DNA of 64,000 nt from Aquabacterium sp. A3 (GTDB lineage Bacteria; Pseudomonadota; Gammaproteobacteria; Burkholderiales; Burkholderiaceae_C). Both the position numbers and the translations under genes were made by a program. Location of the stretch: positions 1,054,001 to 1,118,000 of the forward strand of contig NZ_JBBPEV010000001.1 in NCBI RefSeq assembly GCF_038069945.1, written 5' to 3'. The notes beneath the pieces were generated by a model that had not been told where the DNA came from, made no database searches, and saw nothing but the letters and a program-made list of their open reading frames with translations. Numbering within the stretch: position 1 is the stretch's first letter; each line of letters opens with the position of its first letter. Shown piece by piece: positions 42,975-50,822 of the stretch.

Positions 42975-44138
42975 ATGAAGGTATTCGTTGTTCAACCCAC
43001 GGTGCCACACTACCGGACCGAATTTTTTTCGGGCGTAGGCCGTCGCCTAGGGGGACAGTTGATTCTCATGGCCTCCCCTCACATACCGGGCGGTCCCTCC
43101 AGCATCCCCGCACATGGTCTTGCGGACATCATCTACGCCCCTGATCACACTTTGTCGTCCTGGCGGGGTGACAAGCTTTACTGGCAGTCGGGCCTGAACC
43201 TACGAGGCGCATCTACAGGCGATGTACTGCTCGTACCAGGCAACCCCCGGTTTCTCAGCGTCTACCCCTTGCTGATCAAGGCGCGCGCGCGGGGCATGGG
43301 CATCATCGTGCAGGGCCATGGCTGGAGCTCATCATCGCGCCCCTGGCTGGCGCGCATCCGGCACCTGCTGTGGCGGTTCGCAGATGTGGCACTGCTGTAC
43401 ACCGATGAAGAGCGCGATCAATTCATTGCCAACGGCTTTGCGCCCGACCGGGTGTTTGCCACCAACAACACGATGGGCACGCAGGCCATCGAACAGGCGC
43501 GCGCCCACTGGACACCCGATCGACTCAGCTCGGGTACGGGCCGCGTCTCACCCTCAGGCTTCCAGATTCTGTTTTGCGGCCGCCTGACACCCAAAGCCGA
43601 GCTGCATGTGCTGATTGACGCGCTGGCGGCACTCAAGCAGCGTGGTCAACGCGTGCAACTGGTGATCATTGGCGGCGGCGATCAGGATGCCGCGCTGAAG
43701 GCCAAGATGGCGGCAGTCGGCCTGACTGAACAGATCACCTGGCTCGGCCCCATTCACGACGAGATGCAGCTGGCACCCTGGTTTTTGCAGTCCGACCTGT
43801 TCGTGTACCCCGGCGCCATCGGCCTGTCGCTGCTGCACGCCTTCAACTACGGCCTGCCCGTGGTCACCCACGACCAATTGAAGCAGCACAACCCCGAGAT
43901 CTCAGCGTTGGAACCTGGTCGCAGCGGCGCACTGTTTGCCAAAAGCGATGCAGCGGCGCTGGCTGATACGCTTGAGGGCTTGTTGAACAATGACGCGCTG
44001 AGGGCCGACATGTCTGCACGGGCTGAGCACACCATCAAGACCCGCTTTCACACCACGATCATGGTGGACCGGTTCATGGCTGCGGCCGAGCGGGCGCACC
44101 AACTGGCCATGCAGCGCCAAGGCAAAGGCAAGGCATGA
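42975..44138 (+). CDS. Glycosyltransferase family 4, lacking the EX7E motif
   Basis: This is a 387-residue GT-B fold protein: MKVFVVQPTVPHYRTEFFSGV at the N-terminus and FQILFCGRLTPKAELHVLIDAL starting the donor domain. In the usual EX7E stretch the sequence is YPGAIGLSLLHAFNYGLPVV, so neither glutamate is present (Gly or Ala and His occupy the sites). I believe related surface-glycan enzymes share the YPG-x-x-GLS form, so this is probably a subfamily trait rather than an inactivation. The ATG at 42975 is chosen. It overlaps the next GT4 gene by 4 bases. Confidence 0.84.
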   Translation: MKVFVVQPTVPHYRTEFFSGVGRRLGGQLILMASPHIPGGPSSIPAHGLADIIYAPDHTLSSWRGDKLYWQSGLNLRGASTGDVLLVPGNPRFLSVYPLLIKARARGMGIIVQGHGWSSSSRPWLARIRHLLWRFADVALLYTDEERDQFIANGFAPDRVFATNNTMGTQAIEQARAHWTPDRLSSGTGRVSPSGFQILFCGRLTPKAELHVLIDALAALKQRGQRVQLVIIGGGDQDAALKAKMAAVGLTEQITWLGPIHDEMQLAPWFLQSDLFVYPGAIGLSLLHAFNYGLPVVTHDQLKQHNPEISALEPGRSGALFAKSDAAALADTLEGLLNNDALRADMSARAEHTIKTRFHTTIMVDRFMAAAERAHQLAMQRQGKGKA

Positions 44139-45268
44139 GCAAGGCACCGGTGGCGGTCATCCACACCGTGGGCTCTCTGACGCCCAACAGCGGCGTGACC
44201 CCGGTCATCAGCAACAGCCTCGGGTTCAGGCAGGCCGCTGGGCAGCAGGCTCGGTGCCTGGCGTTCAGCGACCACTACGATGCCCAGCGCTGGCAGGGAT
44301 TGACGGGGGCCTTGCGCTTGATCGAACGCCCCAGGCTGCCATGGCAGCAATACGCACGCTTTCGCGATGCCCTGATCGACGAGGTGATGAAGCAACGGCA
44401 GCTTGGCCACCGGGTGGTGCTGCACGATCACGGCATGTGGCTGCCCAGCAACCTGGCGGCCAGCGCTGTGGCGCGCACATTGAACTGTCCCATCATCGTG
44501 TCGCCGCACGGCATGCTGCAACCGGCAGCCGTGGACTACCGAGGCACCAAGAAGAAGCTCGCCTGGCTGTTGATGGAGCGACGCCGCATGCGGGCAGCCA
44601 CCAAAGTGATGGTGACTTCGGCCATTGAGGAACAAGCGGTCAAACAGCTGCTGCCTGATGCGTGCACAGTGACCGTGCCGCTTGGGTTTGATGTGCCGGC
44701 GCAAAGCGAAGCCCATCAACCCAAGGAAAAAACTGTGCTGTACCTGGGGCGCGTGCATGTGCTCAAGGGCATTGAGGTCATGCTTCGCGCATGGCCACAG
44801 GCCAGGCAGGCCGGCTGGCGTCTTCGCGTCGTGGGCCCAACCGAAGCCACCTACCGTAGGCACCTTCTGAGTCTGGTGACCGATCTGGGCATTGAGGACA
44901 GCGTCACCCTGGAAGACCCGATCTATGGGAACGAAAAGCTCAGGGTATGGCACACCAGCGCCTTGTTTGTGCTGGCCTCTTACACCGAAAACTTTGGCAT
45001 GGTCGTCTGCGAGGCACTGGGGCATGGGCTGCCAGTGCTGACCACCGACAAGACGCCCTGGACAGACATTCCCGAGCGCGAATGCGGATGGATTTGCTCA
45101 CCCACCGTGCCCGATGTGGCGCATGCGCTGCGGCGTGCCATGTCCACCCCCATGCCCACCCTGCAGGCCATGGGCGAAGCCGGATGGTCGTGGATGAAAT
45201 CATCATTTGACCTGCCCGTGGTGGCACGCCAGATGAATGACTGCTACGAGGAGCTGGGGCATGCGTGA
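44135..45268 (+). CDS. Glycosyltransferase family 4
   Basis: This is a 377-residue retaining GT-B glycosyltransferase. The acceptor domain includes VVLHDHGMWLPSNLAASAVA and VSPHGMLQPAAVDYRGTKKK, and the donor domain starts VLYLGRVHVLKGIEVMLRA. The canonical EX7E motif is intact (ENFGMVVCE, E285 and E293), followed by GHGLPVLTTDKTPW. The HGM and TxxxPW motifs resemble WcaI/WbaZ-like exopolysaccharide enzymes. It overlaps the preceding GT4 gene by 4 bases and the following acetyltransferase gene by 8. Confidence 0.9.
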   Translation: MSKAPVAVIHTVGSLTPNSGVTPVISNSLGFRQAAGQQARCLAFSDHYDAQRWQGLTGALRLIERPRLPWQQYARFRDALIDEVMKQRQLGHRVVLHDHGMWLPSNLAASAVARTLNCPIIVSPHGMLQPAAVDYRGTKKKLAWLLMERRRMRAATKVMVTSAIEEQAVKQLLPDACTVTVPLGFDVPAQSEAHQPKEKTVLYLGRVHVLKGIEVMLRAWPQARQAGWRLRVVGPTEATYRRHLLSLVTDLGIEDSVTLEDPIYGNEKLRVWHTSALFVLASYTENFGMVVCEALGHGLPVLTTDKTPWTDIPERECGWICSPTVPDVAHALRRAMSTPMPTLQAMGEAGWSWMKSSFDLPVVARQMNDCYEELGHA

Positions 45269-45806
45269 GCCGATGACAGCGCAACGACTCACAGGGCGCA
45301 ACAAGCTTGGCAGGCTGGCGTGGCATCTGGTGTGGCTGACCCTGTACCGCCCCAGCCCCACCCCACTGCATGCATGGCGTCGTTGGCTGCTGCGCCTATT
45401 TGGCGCCCACATCGAGGCGGGCGCGCACCCCTACCCCAGCGCCCGCATCTGGGCCCCCTGGAACCTGCGCATGGGGCGCAACGCCTGCCTGGGCCCTGAC
45501 GTGGACTGCTACTGTGTGGCGCCCGTGCTCATCGACGATCACGCCACCGTGAGCCAGTACAGCCACCTGTGCACCGCTTCGCACGACCATCGCAGCCCCT
45601 CGTTCACCCTGGTGGCGGCCCCCATCCACATCGAAGCGCAGGCCTGGGTCACGGCGGGAGCCTTCATCGGCCCCGGCGTGCGCATTGGCACGGGCGCGGT
45701 GGTGGGCGCACGCGCAGTCATCACCAAATCAGTGGCGCCATGGACCGTGGTGGCGGGCAATCCGCAACGGGTGGTGGGCCAACGCCCGCCCCAAACGCGC
45801 AACTGA
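45261..45806 (+). CDS. WcaF-like sugar acetyltransferase
   Basis: This is a 181-residue left-handed beta-helix O-acetyltransferase resembling colanic-acid enzyme WcaF. Visible features are RLFGAHIEAGAHPYPSARIW, APWNLRMGRNACLGPDVDCY, SQYSHLCTASHDHRS with the catalytic His region, and the hexapeptide repeats WVTAGAFIGPGVRIGTGAVVGARAV. It would acetylate the repeat unit of the polysaccharide. The ATG at 45261 is chosen because GAGGAG lies 8 bases upstream; it overlaps the previous gene by 8 bases. Confidence 0.88.
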   Translation: MREPMTAQRLTGRNKLGRLAWHLVWLTLYRPSPTPLHAWRRWLLRLFGAHIEAGAHPYPSARIWAPWNLRMGRNACLGPDVDCYCVAPVLIDDHATVSQYSHLCTASHDHRSPSFTLVAAPIHIEAQAWVTAGAFIGPGVRIGTGAVVGARAVITKSVAPWTVVAGNPQRVVGQRPPQTRN

Positions 45807-45819
45807 CGAAGCCGTTGCC

Positions 45820-46710
45820 ATGAAGCTCACCGTCATCATCCTCACCTTCAACGAAGCCTTGCACATTGAGCGCTGCATCCGCAGCGCTCAGCAGGTGAGT
45901 CACGACATTCTGGTGGTAGACAGCGGCTCCACCGATGACACCGTGGCCCTGGCAGAACGCCAGGGCGCGCGGGTGCTGCACCACGCGTTCACCACCCACG
46001 CCGCCCAGATGAACTGGGCACTGACACAGCTGGATGCCAGCACCGAATGGGTCTTGCGCATGGATGCTGACGAGTACATGGACGAGGTGCTGGTGGCGTC
46101 CATTCAAACAGCGTTGCCCAGCACGCAGGCCCATGGCCTCTATGTGCAACGCCGGATGATCTTTCAGGGCCGGGACATCCGATTCGGGCTGGTGTACCCG
46201 GTGAACATCCTGCGCCTGTTCAGGCGGGGGCATGGCCGCTGCATGGACCGCTGGATGGACGAACACGTTGAAGTGACCGGCCCCACCGCCGTGCTGCGGG
46301 GCACGATGTACGACCACAACCTGCGGTCGCTGACGTGGTGGACCGCCAAACACAACCGCTACGCCAGCCTGGAGGCCGTCGAGCAGCTCAACCTGAAGCA
46401 CCGCTTTTTGCGCTCAACGGGCGACGCCCATGCCCAGGAGCGACTGGATTTCAGCGTCAAGCGCTGGCTCAAACACCAGGTGTACGGGCGCCTGCCCCCG
46501 GGGGTGCGGGCCATGGCCTATTTTCTGTTCAGGTACGTGTTGGCCCTGGGCTTTCTGGACGGCAAGGCCGGCACGGCGTTTCATGTGCTGCAGGGCGGCT
46601 GGTACCGGTACCTGGTTGACGCCAAGGTGGCCGAGGTAGAACGGTACATGCGCGACCACCGCTGCGACATCGCCACGGCGGTCGAGCAGGTGCTGGACGT
46701 GCGTTTATGA
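45820..46710 (+). CDS. Glycosyltransferase family 2 (WaaE/KdtX-like)
   Basis: This is a 296-residue GT2 protein of the subgroup that includes WaaE/KdtX beta-glucosyltransferases. MKLTVIILTFNEALHIERCI, ILVVDSGSTDDTVALA, EWVLRMDADEYMDEVL and the conserved RRMIFQGRDIRFG, plus the C-terminal AKHNRYASLEAVE and GMxxFLFRYVLALGFLDGKAG-type end, are all typical. The sugar is likely a hexose but is not proven. The ATG at 45820 is used; it lies 13 bases after the acetyltransferase gene. It overlaps the next gene by 4 bases. Confidence 0.87.
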   Translation: MKLTVIILTFNEALHIERCIRSAQQVSHDILVVDSGSTDDTVALAERQGARVLHHAFTTHAAQMNWALTQLDASTEWVLRMDADEYMDEVLVASIQTALPSTQAHGLYVQRRMIFQGRDIRFGLVYPVNILRLFRRGHGRCMDRWMDEHVEVTGPTAVLRGTMYDHNLRSLTWWTAKHNRYASLEAVEQLNLKHRFLRSTGDAHAQERLDFSVKRWLKHQVYGRLPPGVRAMAYFLFRYVLALGFLDGKAGTAFHVLQGGWYRYLVDAKVAEVERYMRDHRCDIATAVEQVLDVRL

Positions 46711-47501
46711 TGAAGTTCAGCCAGGACGCCATGCACGCACCGCTGCCCACCATCACGCTGATCACGGCCACCTACAACTCGGCACAGACCGTGGCGGCCA
46801 GTCTGGAATCGATCCGCGCACAGCAATACCCCGGTCTTGAATCGCTGGTGATGGACGGTGCCTCCACCGATGGCACGCAGGCGCTCATCCGGCAATCGTT
46901 CGGCGACGTGGTGAGCGCCCTGCACAGTGAGCCCGACGCGGGCATCTACGACGCCTTGAACAAAGGGTTTCGCGCCGCACAAGGCGAGGTGATCGGCTTG
47001 CTGCACTCGGATGACACCCTGGCCAACCCCGGCGTGCTCAAGGCCGTGGGCCAGTTGTTCCGGGATCCCTCTGTGGACGCGGTGTACGGCAACCTGAACT
47101 ACGTGCGCCGCGAGGCACCACATCAGGTGGTGCGCCATTGGCGGTCACAGCCATTCACACCCGACCTGCTGCGCCGGGGCTGGATGCCGCCGCACCCGAC
47201 CTTGTTCTTACGGCGCCGCGTGCTGGCGCAGGCAGGCGAGTTCGACACCCGTTACCGCATCGCGGCCGATTACGAACATGTGTTGCGCGTCTTCACGCTG
47301 CCAGGGCTTCAGGCCCGTTACCTGCCCGAGGTGATGGTGAACATGAAAACCGGCGGTGCCAGCAACCGATCGCTCGGCAACATCATGCGCAAGTCTGCTG
47401 AAGACTTGCGCGCCATTCGGCAACACGGTGTGGGTGGATGGCCCACCTTGCTGAGCAAGAACTTCAGCAAGCTGCAACAGATACGATGGCCATCAGGCTG
47501 A
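46707..47501 (+). CDS. Glycosyltransferase family 2 (WcaA/PgaC-like core)
   Basis: This is a 264-residue GT-A enzyme. ITLITATYNSAQTVAASLES, LVMDGASTDGTQALI, SEPDAGIYDALNKGFRAAQG and IGLLHSDDTLANPGV are strong matches to the WcaA-type GT2 subgroup common in exopolysaccharide loci. The KGFRAAQGEVIGLLHSDD part contains the metal-binding aspartates. It starts with ATGATG overlapping the previous stop. It is followed by the DUF268 gene. Confidence 0.9.
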   Translation: MMKFSQDAMHAPLPTITLITATYNSAQTVAASLESIRAQQYPGLESLVMDGASTDGTQALIRQSFGDVVSALHSEPDAGIYDALNKGFRAAQGEVIGLLHSDDTLANPGVLKAVGQLFRDPSVDAVYGNLNYVRREAPHQVVRHWRSQPFTPDLLRRGWMPPHPTLFLRRRVLAQAGEFDTRYRIAADYEHVLRVFTLPGLQARYLPEVMVNMKTGGASNRSLGNIMRKSAEDLRAIRQHGVGGWPTLLSKNFSKLQQIRWPSG

Positions 47502-47530
47502 CAAGCACACATCTAAAGCGACGAGCCAAG

Positions 47531-48349
47531 ATGCCTTTCAACCAGCAAGACAACTCAACCCCGATGACACAAATGCTCAAAAAGTTTGTCAGGCCGTTTG
47601 CCATGGTTGCTGTCGCAAGTGGCTTAGATCCTCGAAAACTCGGTGCGCTGCTTGACTACCCTCGATACCGTTCACAGAGGTCTGAGTTCAAGCGGTTAGG
47701 CGGCCATATCACCCATGAGCTGCCGATCTTGGGAGAGCACAATAAATCTGCCGGGTCCGGCCGTGGAGCCTACTTTCATCAAGATCTGCTCGTCGCGTCA
47801 TTGGTACATCAACATGCGCCTGAGCGCCATCTCGACATCGGTTCACGCATTGATGGATTTGTGGCGCACGTGGCTTCTTTCAGACCCATCGACGTGATGG
47901 ACGTACGCGCGCTGGAAGACACGGGGCATGCAAACATCAGATTTTTCAAGGCGGATCTGATGGACCCCAAAAGTGCGACTGAGTGCATCTCCGACTCCGT
48001 TTCCTGCCTCCATGCCATAGAGCATTTTGGATTGGGGCGGTATGGAGACCCGCTGGATCCTGAGGGACACATCAAAGGCTTTCGCAACATCGTGCGAATG
48101 CTGAAGCCGGGAGGTCGGCTGTACATCAGTTTCCCGATCGGTCGCCGCAATGAGGTGCATTTCAACGCACACAGAGTCTTTCATCCCAGAGATATTTTTA
48201 CGTGGCTTGATCAGCCAGCCACCATCACACTAGAGCGGTTTGACTACGTCGACGACCGTGGCGACTTGCACACGCACGTTGACATCGCTCACAGCGAAAT
48301 CTGTGTCAATCATGGGTGCGGCATCTACACGTTCACAAAGTCGAGTTGA
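47531..48349 (+). CDS. DUF268 family protein, methyltransferase-like
   Basis: This is a 272-residue protein whose C-terminal two-thirds match DUF268: GRGAYFHQDLLVASLVHQHAPERHLDIGSRIDGFVAHVA-type start (residues about 78-115), SVSCLHAIEHFGLGRYGDPLDPEG-like core and MLKPGGRLYISFPIG. The GSRxDGF and HxxEHxGLGRYGD motifs look like a class I methyltransferase fold, but no reaction has been shown to my knowledge. Base composition is lower in GC than the preceding genes. The start at 47531 is uncertain; ATGs at 47486 and 47564 are alternatives. It converges with the polymerase gene 15 bases downstream. Confidence 0.78.
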   Translation: MPFNQQDNSTPMTQMLKKFVRPFAMVAVASGLDPRKLGALLDYPRYRSQRSEFKRLGGHITHELPILGEHNKSAGSGRGAYFHQDLLVASLVHQHAPERHLDIGSRIDGFVAHVASFRPIDVMDVRALEDTGHANIRFFKADLMDPKSATECISDSVSCLHAIEHFGLGRYGDPLDPEGHIKGFRNIVRMLKPGGRLYISFPIGRRNEVHFNAHRVFHPRDIFTWLDQPATITLERFDYVDDRGDLHTHVDIAHSEICVNHGCGIYTFTKSS

Positions 48350-48364
48350 TCAACGCAAGATGGA

Positions 48365-49618
48365 CTACGCGATGGATGGCAAGCGAATATCAGCCCGCTT
48401 GACAAGCACGGTGGCCTTGCGAGTCAGCCACCATAACAGGCGCAAGACAGCATAGATCACGATCACATAAATAAAAGGTCGAGATGCTGCACGCAGTGAA
48501 CCTACGTTCGACATGACACAGAAGTAGACGTATCCGATGACCAGCAGAGGGTAGAACGCCCCCCATGCTTTTGCGCAGATGACGCGATACCCAGCGTAAT
48601 AAAAAATTGCCGCAGCGACCATACCAGCCCACCCGAACCACAGGTATGTTTCAGACATGATGTCGCTGTTGATGCCGATCCCTATGCCAAGGTGATAGCT
48701 GAGCGATTGGTATGGCCTGAATGACTCAACATCGATCAAGGATGACGGCAACGGAGAAATATAGGTAAGAAATGAGCCCCAATCTGTGAACTGCGCGATG
48801 GGGCCAATTGAGAACGCCACGGTCAGCGTCTGCAAGGCTGAAAATGTGTCGTAGAAGACAAAAAGGATCAACGGCAAATCCGCCAGGTAGGCAAGCCACT
48901 CTGGCGCCGCCAAGATTCGACCAATACCCAATGTTGAACGCCCCAAAATGGCATCGACGTACACCAGCACCGCCATAACAAAGAACAAGGCAGCGCTGAC
49001 CCAACGACGCCGACTGAGCAGCATCAGCGTCGCCAAGAGAAAGAAGACCGATGACGACCGGCTGGAAATAGAGAAACTATAGATAGCGGCGTTGGCAGCC
49101 AACAATATCAGGATCAACGAACGGCCTCGGCCGAGCATGCCGTAGATGATCAGACTAGCAAACCCAAAAATGCCCCCGAGGGTCTTGGCCCAGGGTTGAG
49201 CCACGTAAAACCTGGCTGATGGTGAAATGAGTGCAGCATATCCGCCCATCGCCATCACGTACAAGAGATGGCAAAGCACCGCCGCCACCAAAGCAAGAAT
49301 GAGGTAAACCTTGGGGTCGAGCTTCTTGAAACTGCTGCCCCACTCAAACCCCAATGGCGCAACGCCACGCACCGGAAACAGCACCAGCAACAGCAGGTAA
49401 ATGGCCAGCGCGCCGGCAGCGTAGGTGGCGGCCGGTTCAATGAACTCAGGCCTCAGCAATGGGTTGGTGAGGTATTGAACGTCTTGCCAATGAAACACCG
49501 CTGGCAGCAGGTAAGACATCACCACGCTGAAGACCGGCAAGCCCATCACGAAGTAGCGCGCCAGTCGCCCGCTCAAGGGGGCGGTTGAGCTCGCTTCAGG
49601 GCGCCGATGCTGGGCCAT
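48365..49618 (-). CDS. Wzy-like oligosaccharide repeat-unit polymerase (probable)
   Basis: This is a 417-residue protein with 10-12 hydrophobic segments and a long extracytoplasmic loop near residues 255-310 (TDWGSFLTYISPLPSSLIDVES). That topology, plus position beside the Wzz-like and Wza-like genes, is typical of O-antigen/exopolysaccharide polymerases, whose sequences diverge quickly. Wzy joins undecaprenyl-linked repeat units in the periplasm. The gene is the last of a minus-strand trio with wzz- and wza-like genes. The assignment is by topology and context, so it remains provisional. Confidence 0.72.
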   Translation of the reverse strand: MAQHRRPEASSTAPLSGRLARYFVMGLPVFSVVMSYLLPAVFHWQDVQYLTNPLLRPEFIEPAATYAAGALAIYLLLLVLFPVRGVAPLGFEWGSSFKKLDPKVYLILALVAAVLCHLLYVMAMGGYAALISPSARFYVAQPWAKTLGGIFGFASLIIYGMLGRGRSLILILLAANAAIYSFSISSRSSSVFFLLATLMLLSRRRWVSAALFFVMAVLVYVDAILGRSTLGIGRILAAPEWLAYLADLPLILFVFYDTFSALQTLTVAFSIGPIAQFTDWGSFLTYISPLPSSLIDVESFRPYQSLSYHLGIGIGINSDIMSETYLWFGWAGMVAAAIFYYAGYRVICAKAWGAFYPLLVIGYVYFCVMSNVGSLRAASRPFIYVIVIYAVLRLLWWLTRKATVLVKRADIRLPSIA

Positions 49619-49627
49619 GCCTGGGGC

Positions 49628-50800
49628 TCACCACCACAGCTGCCTGAGTCGGGCCATCTTTTGCTTGAACCCGGCATCCGCATGCTGCAAGCCGGCCAGC
49701 ATCATGGCCACCGCTGCGCCCACCAGCACAGACACCAGAGCGCCGATGATGACGATCAGGGCGCGGCTGGGTTTGGTCGGCCGCTCAGGCGGCACAGCCA
49801 CGTCCACTTGCTGCAGCAAAGGCCCCTCTTTGGCAGCTTCGATGCGGGCCAGCTCTTGCTGCTGAACCAAGGCATCCAGCGCAGACAAACGCACCTTGTA
49901 GTCACGGTAAGAGGTTGCCGCAGGCCGCTTTTCCTGGGCGTCTGATGCATCGCCACTGCCCTGCTCAAGTCGCGCCAATTGGCGCCGCAACGCAGCCAAC
50001 TCGGCCTTGGCCTTGATCACGGCCATGTTGCCCTCGGTCGAGAACTGTCGCAACGATGAGAGGCGCACCTCAGCCGAGGCGATCTGCGTCTTCAGCTCAA
50101 TGCTTGCCTTGACCGTCGAGTCGGCCTCTACATCGGCCACCGACAGACCGCTGGTCTGCAGATCAGTACGAAACTTGCGCTCGGCCTCGTCAACCAAGGC
50201 GCGCTGGGCGGTCACCTGCTGATCCAGAAATGCCACTCTCTGTTGGGCTTGGGTGATGGCCAATTTTCCCAACAAGGCTTGCAGTTGAGCAACGTAGGCA
50301 TTCGCGATTTCGGCGGCCACCTTGGCCTCCAGGTCATCGACGGTGATGGTCAGCAGGCCTGTTTTCTTGTCCAGCGACAGCGTGGTGCGCTGCGCCAGCA
50401 CATCCTGGGCGGCCACAACAGAGCCCGATTCATAGCGTGCGGCCAGATTGAACTGGTCGACCAAGGACTCTTTGATCTTTCTGGACTTCAGCAACGAGGC
50501 GAACAACTCGTCGGACGCCTGAACGCCTCCGCTGCCACCCACGCCTGCCAACGCACCCAACTGTGCCAGCAACAGGGCGGAGCCTCCTTGTTGCTGCTGT
50601 TGAGGAATCAGCATCAAGGTCGTTGCGACGTAGTAGCGTGGCACGGTCAAGGCGACAGCCAGAAAAAGGGCCGTCCCCAGAATCGATACCGACAGAAACG
50701 TCCACTTCCTCATGCCAATGAGGATGAAGATATCGATGATGGAAATCTGTTTGGGTTCGTCGCCATCGGCGCGAACGTCATGTTGCTGGACAGTCTGCAT
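49628..50800 (-). CDS. Wzz/PCP-type chain-length determinant (no kinase domain)
   Basis: This is a 390-residue polysaccharide co-polymerase. An N-terminal Wzz domain (ISIIDIFILIGMRKWTFLSV) holds the first membrane helix near 33-53. A long periplasmic coiled-coil-rich region follows (about 140-320, for example QQRVAFLDQQVTAQRALVDE), and a second helix lies near 350-370 after a proline-rich PPERPTKPSRALIV motif. A glutamine run (QQQQQ) is visible near residue 68. There is no cytoplasmic tyrosine-kinase domain, so it is Wzz-like rather than a full Wzc. It lies between the polymerase and Wza-type genes on the minus strand. Confidence 0.88.
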   Translation of the reverse strand: MQTVQQHDVRADGDEPKQISIIDIFILIGMRKWTFLSVSILGTALFLAVALTVPRYYVATTLMLIPQQQQQGGSALLLAQLGALAGVGGSGGVQASDELFASLLKSRKIKESLVDQFNLAARYESGSVVAAQDVLAQRTTLSLDKKTGLLTITVDDLEAKVAAEIANAYVAQLQALLGKLAITQAQQRVAFLDQQVTAQRALVDEAERKFRTDLQTSGLSVADVEADSTVKASIELKTQIASAEVRLSSLRQFSTEGNMAVIKAKAELAALRRQLARLEQGSGDASDAQEKRPAATSYRDYKVRLSALDALVQQQELARIEAAKEGPLLQQVDVAVPPERPTKPSRALIVIIGALVSVLVGAAVAMMLAGLQHADAGFKQKMARLRQLWW

Positions 50801-50822
50801 GTGCGCCCTTGGCCTGTAACGG

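Noticed and set aside
50583..50613. Glutamine-codon repeat in the Wzz-like gene as a possible microsatellite or CRISPR-like repeat
   Set aside because: It is a short in-frame Gln run within a normal coding sequence; there are no spaced repeats.
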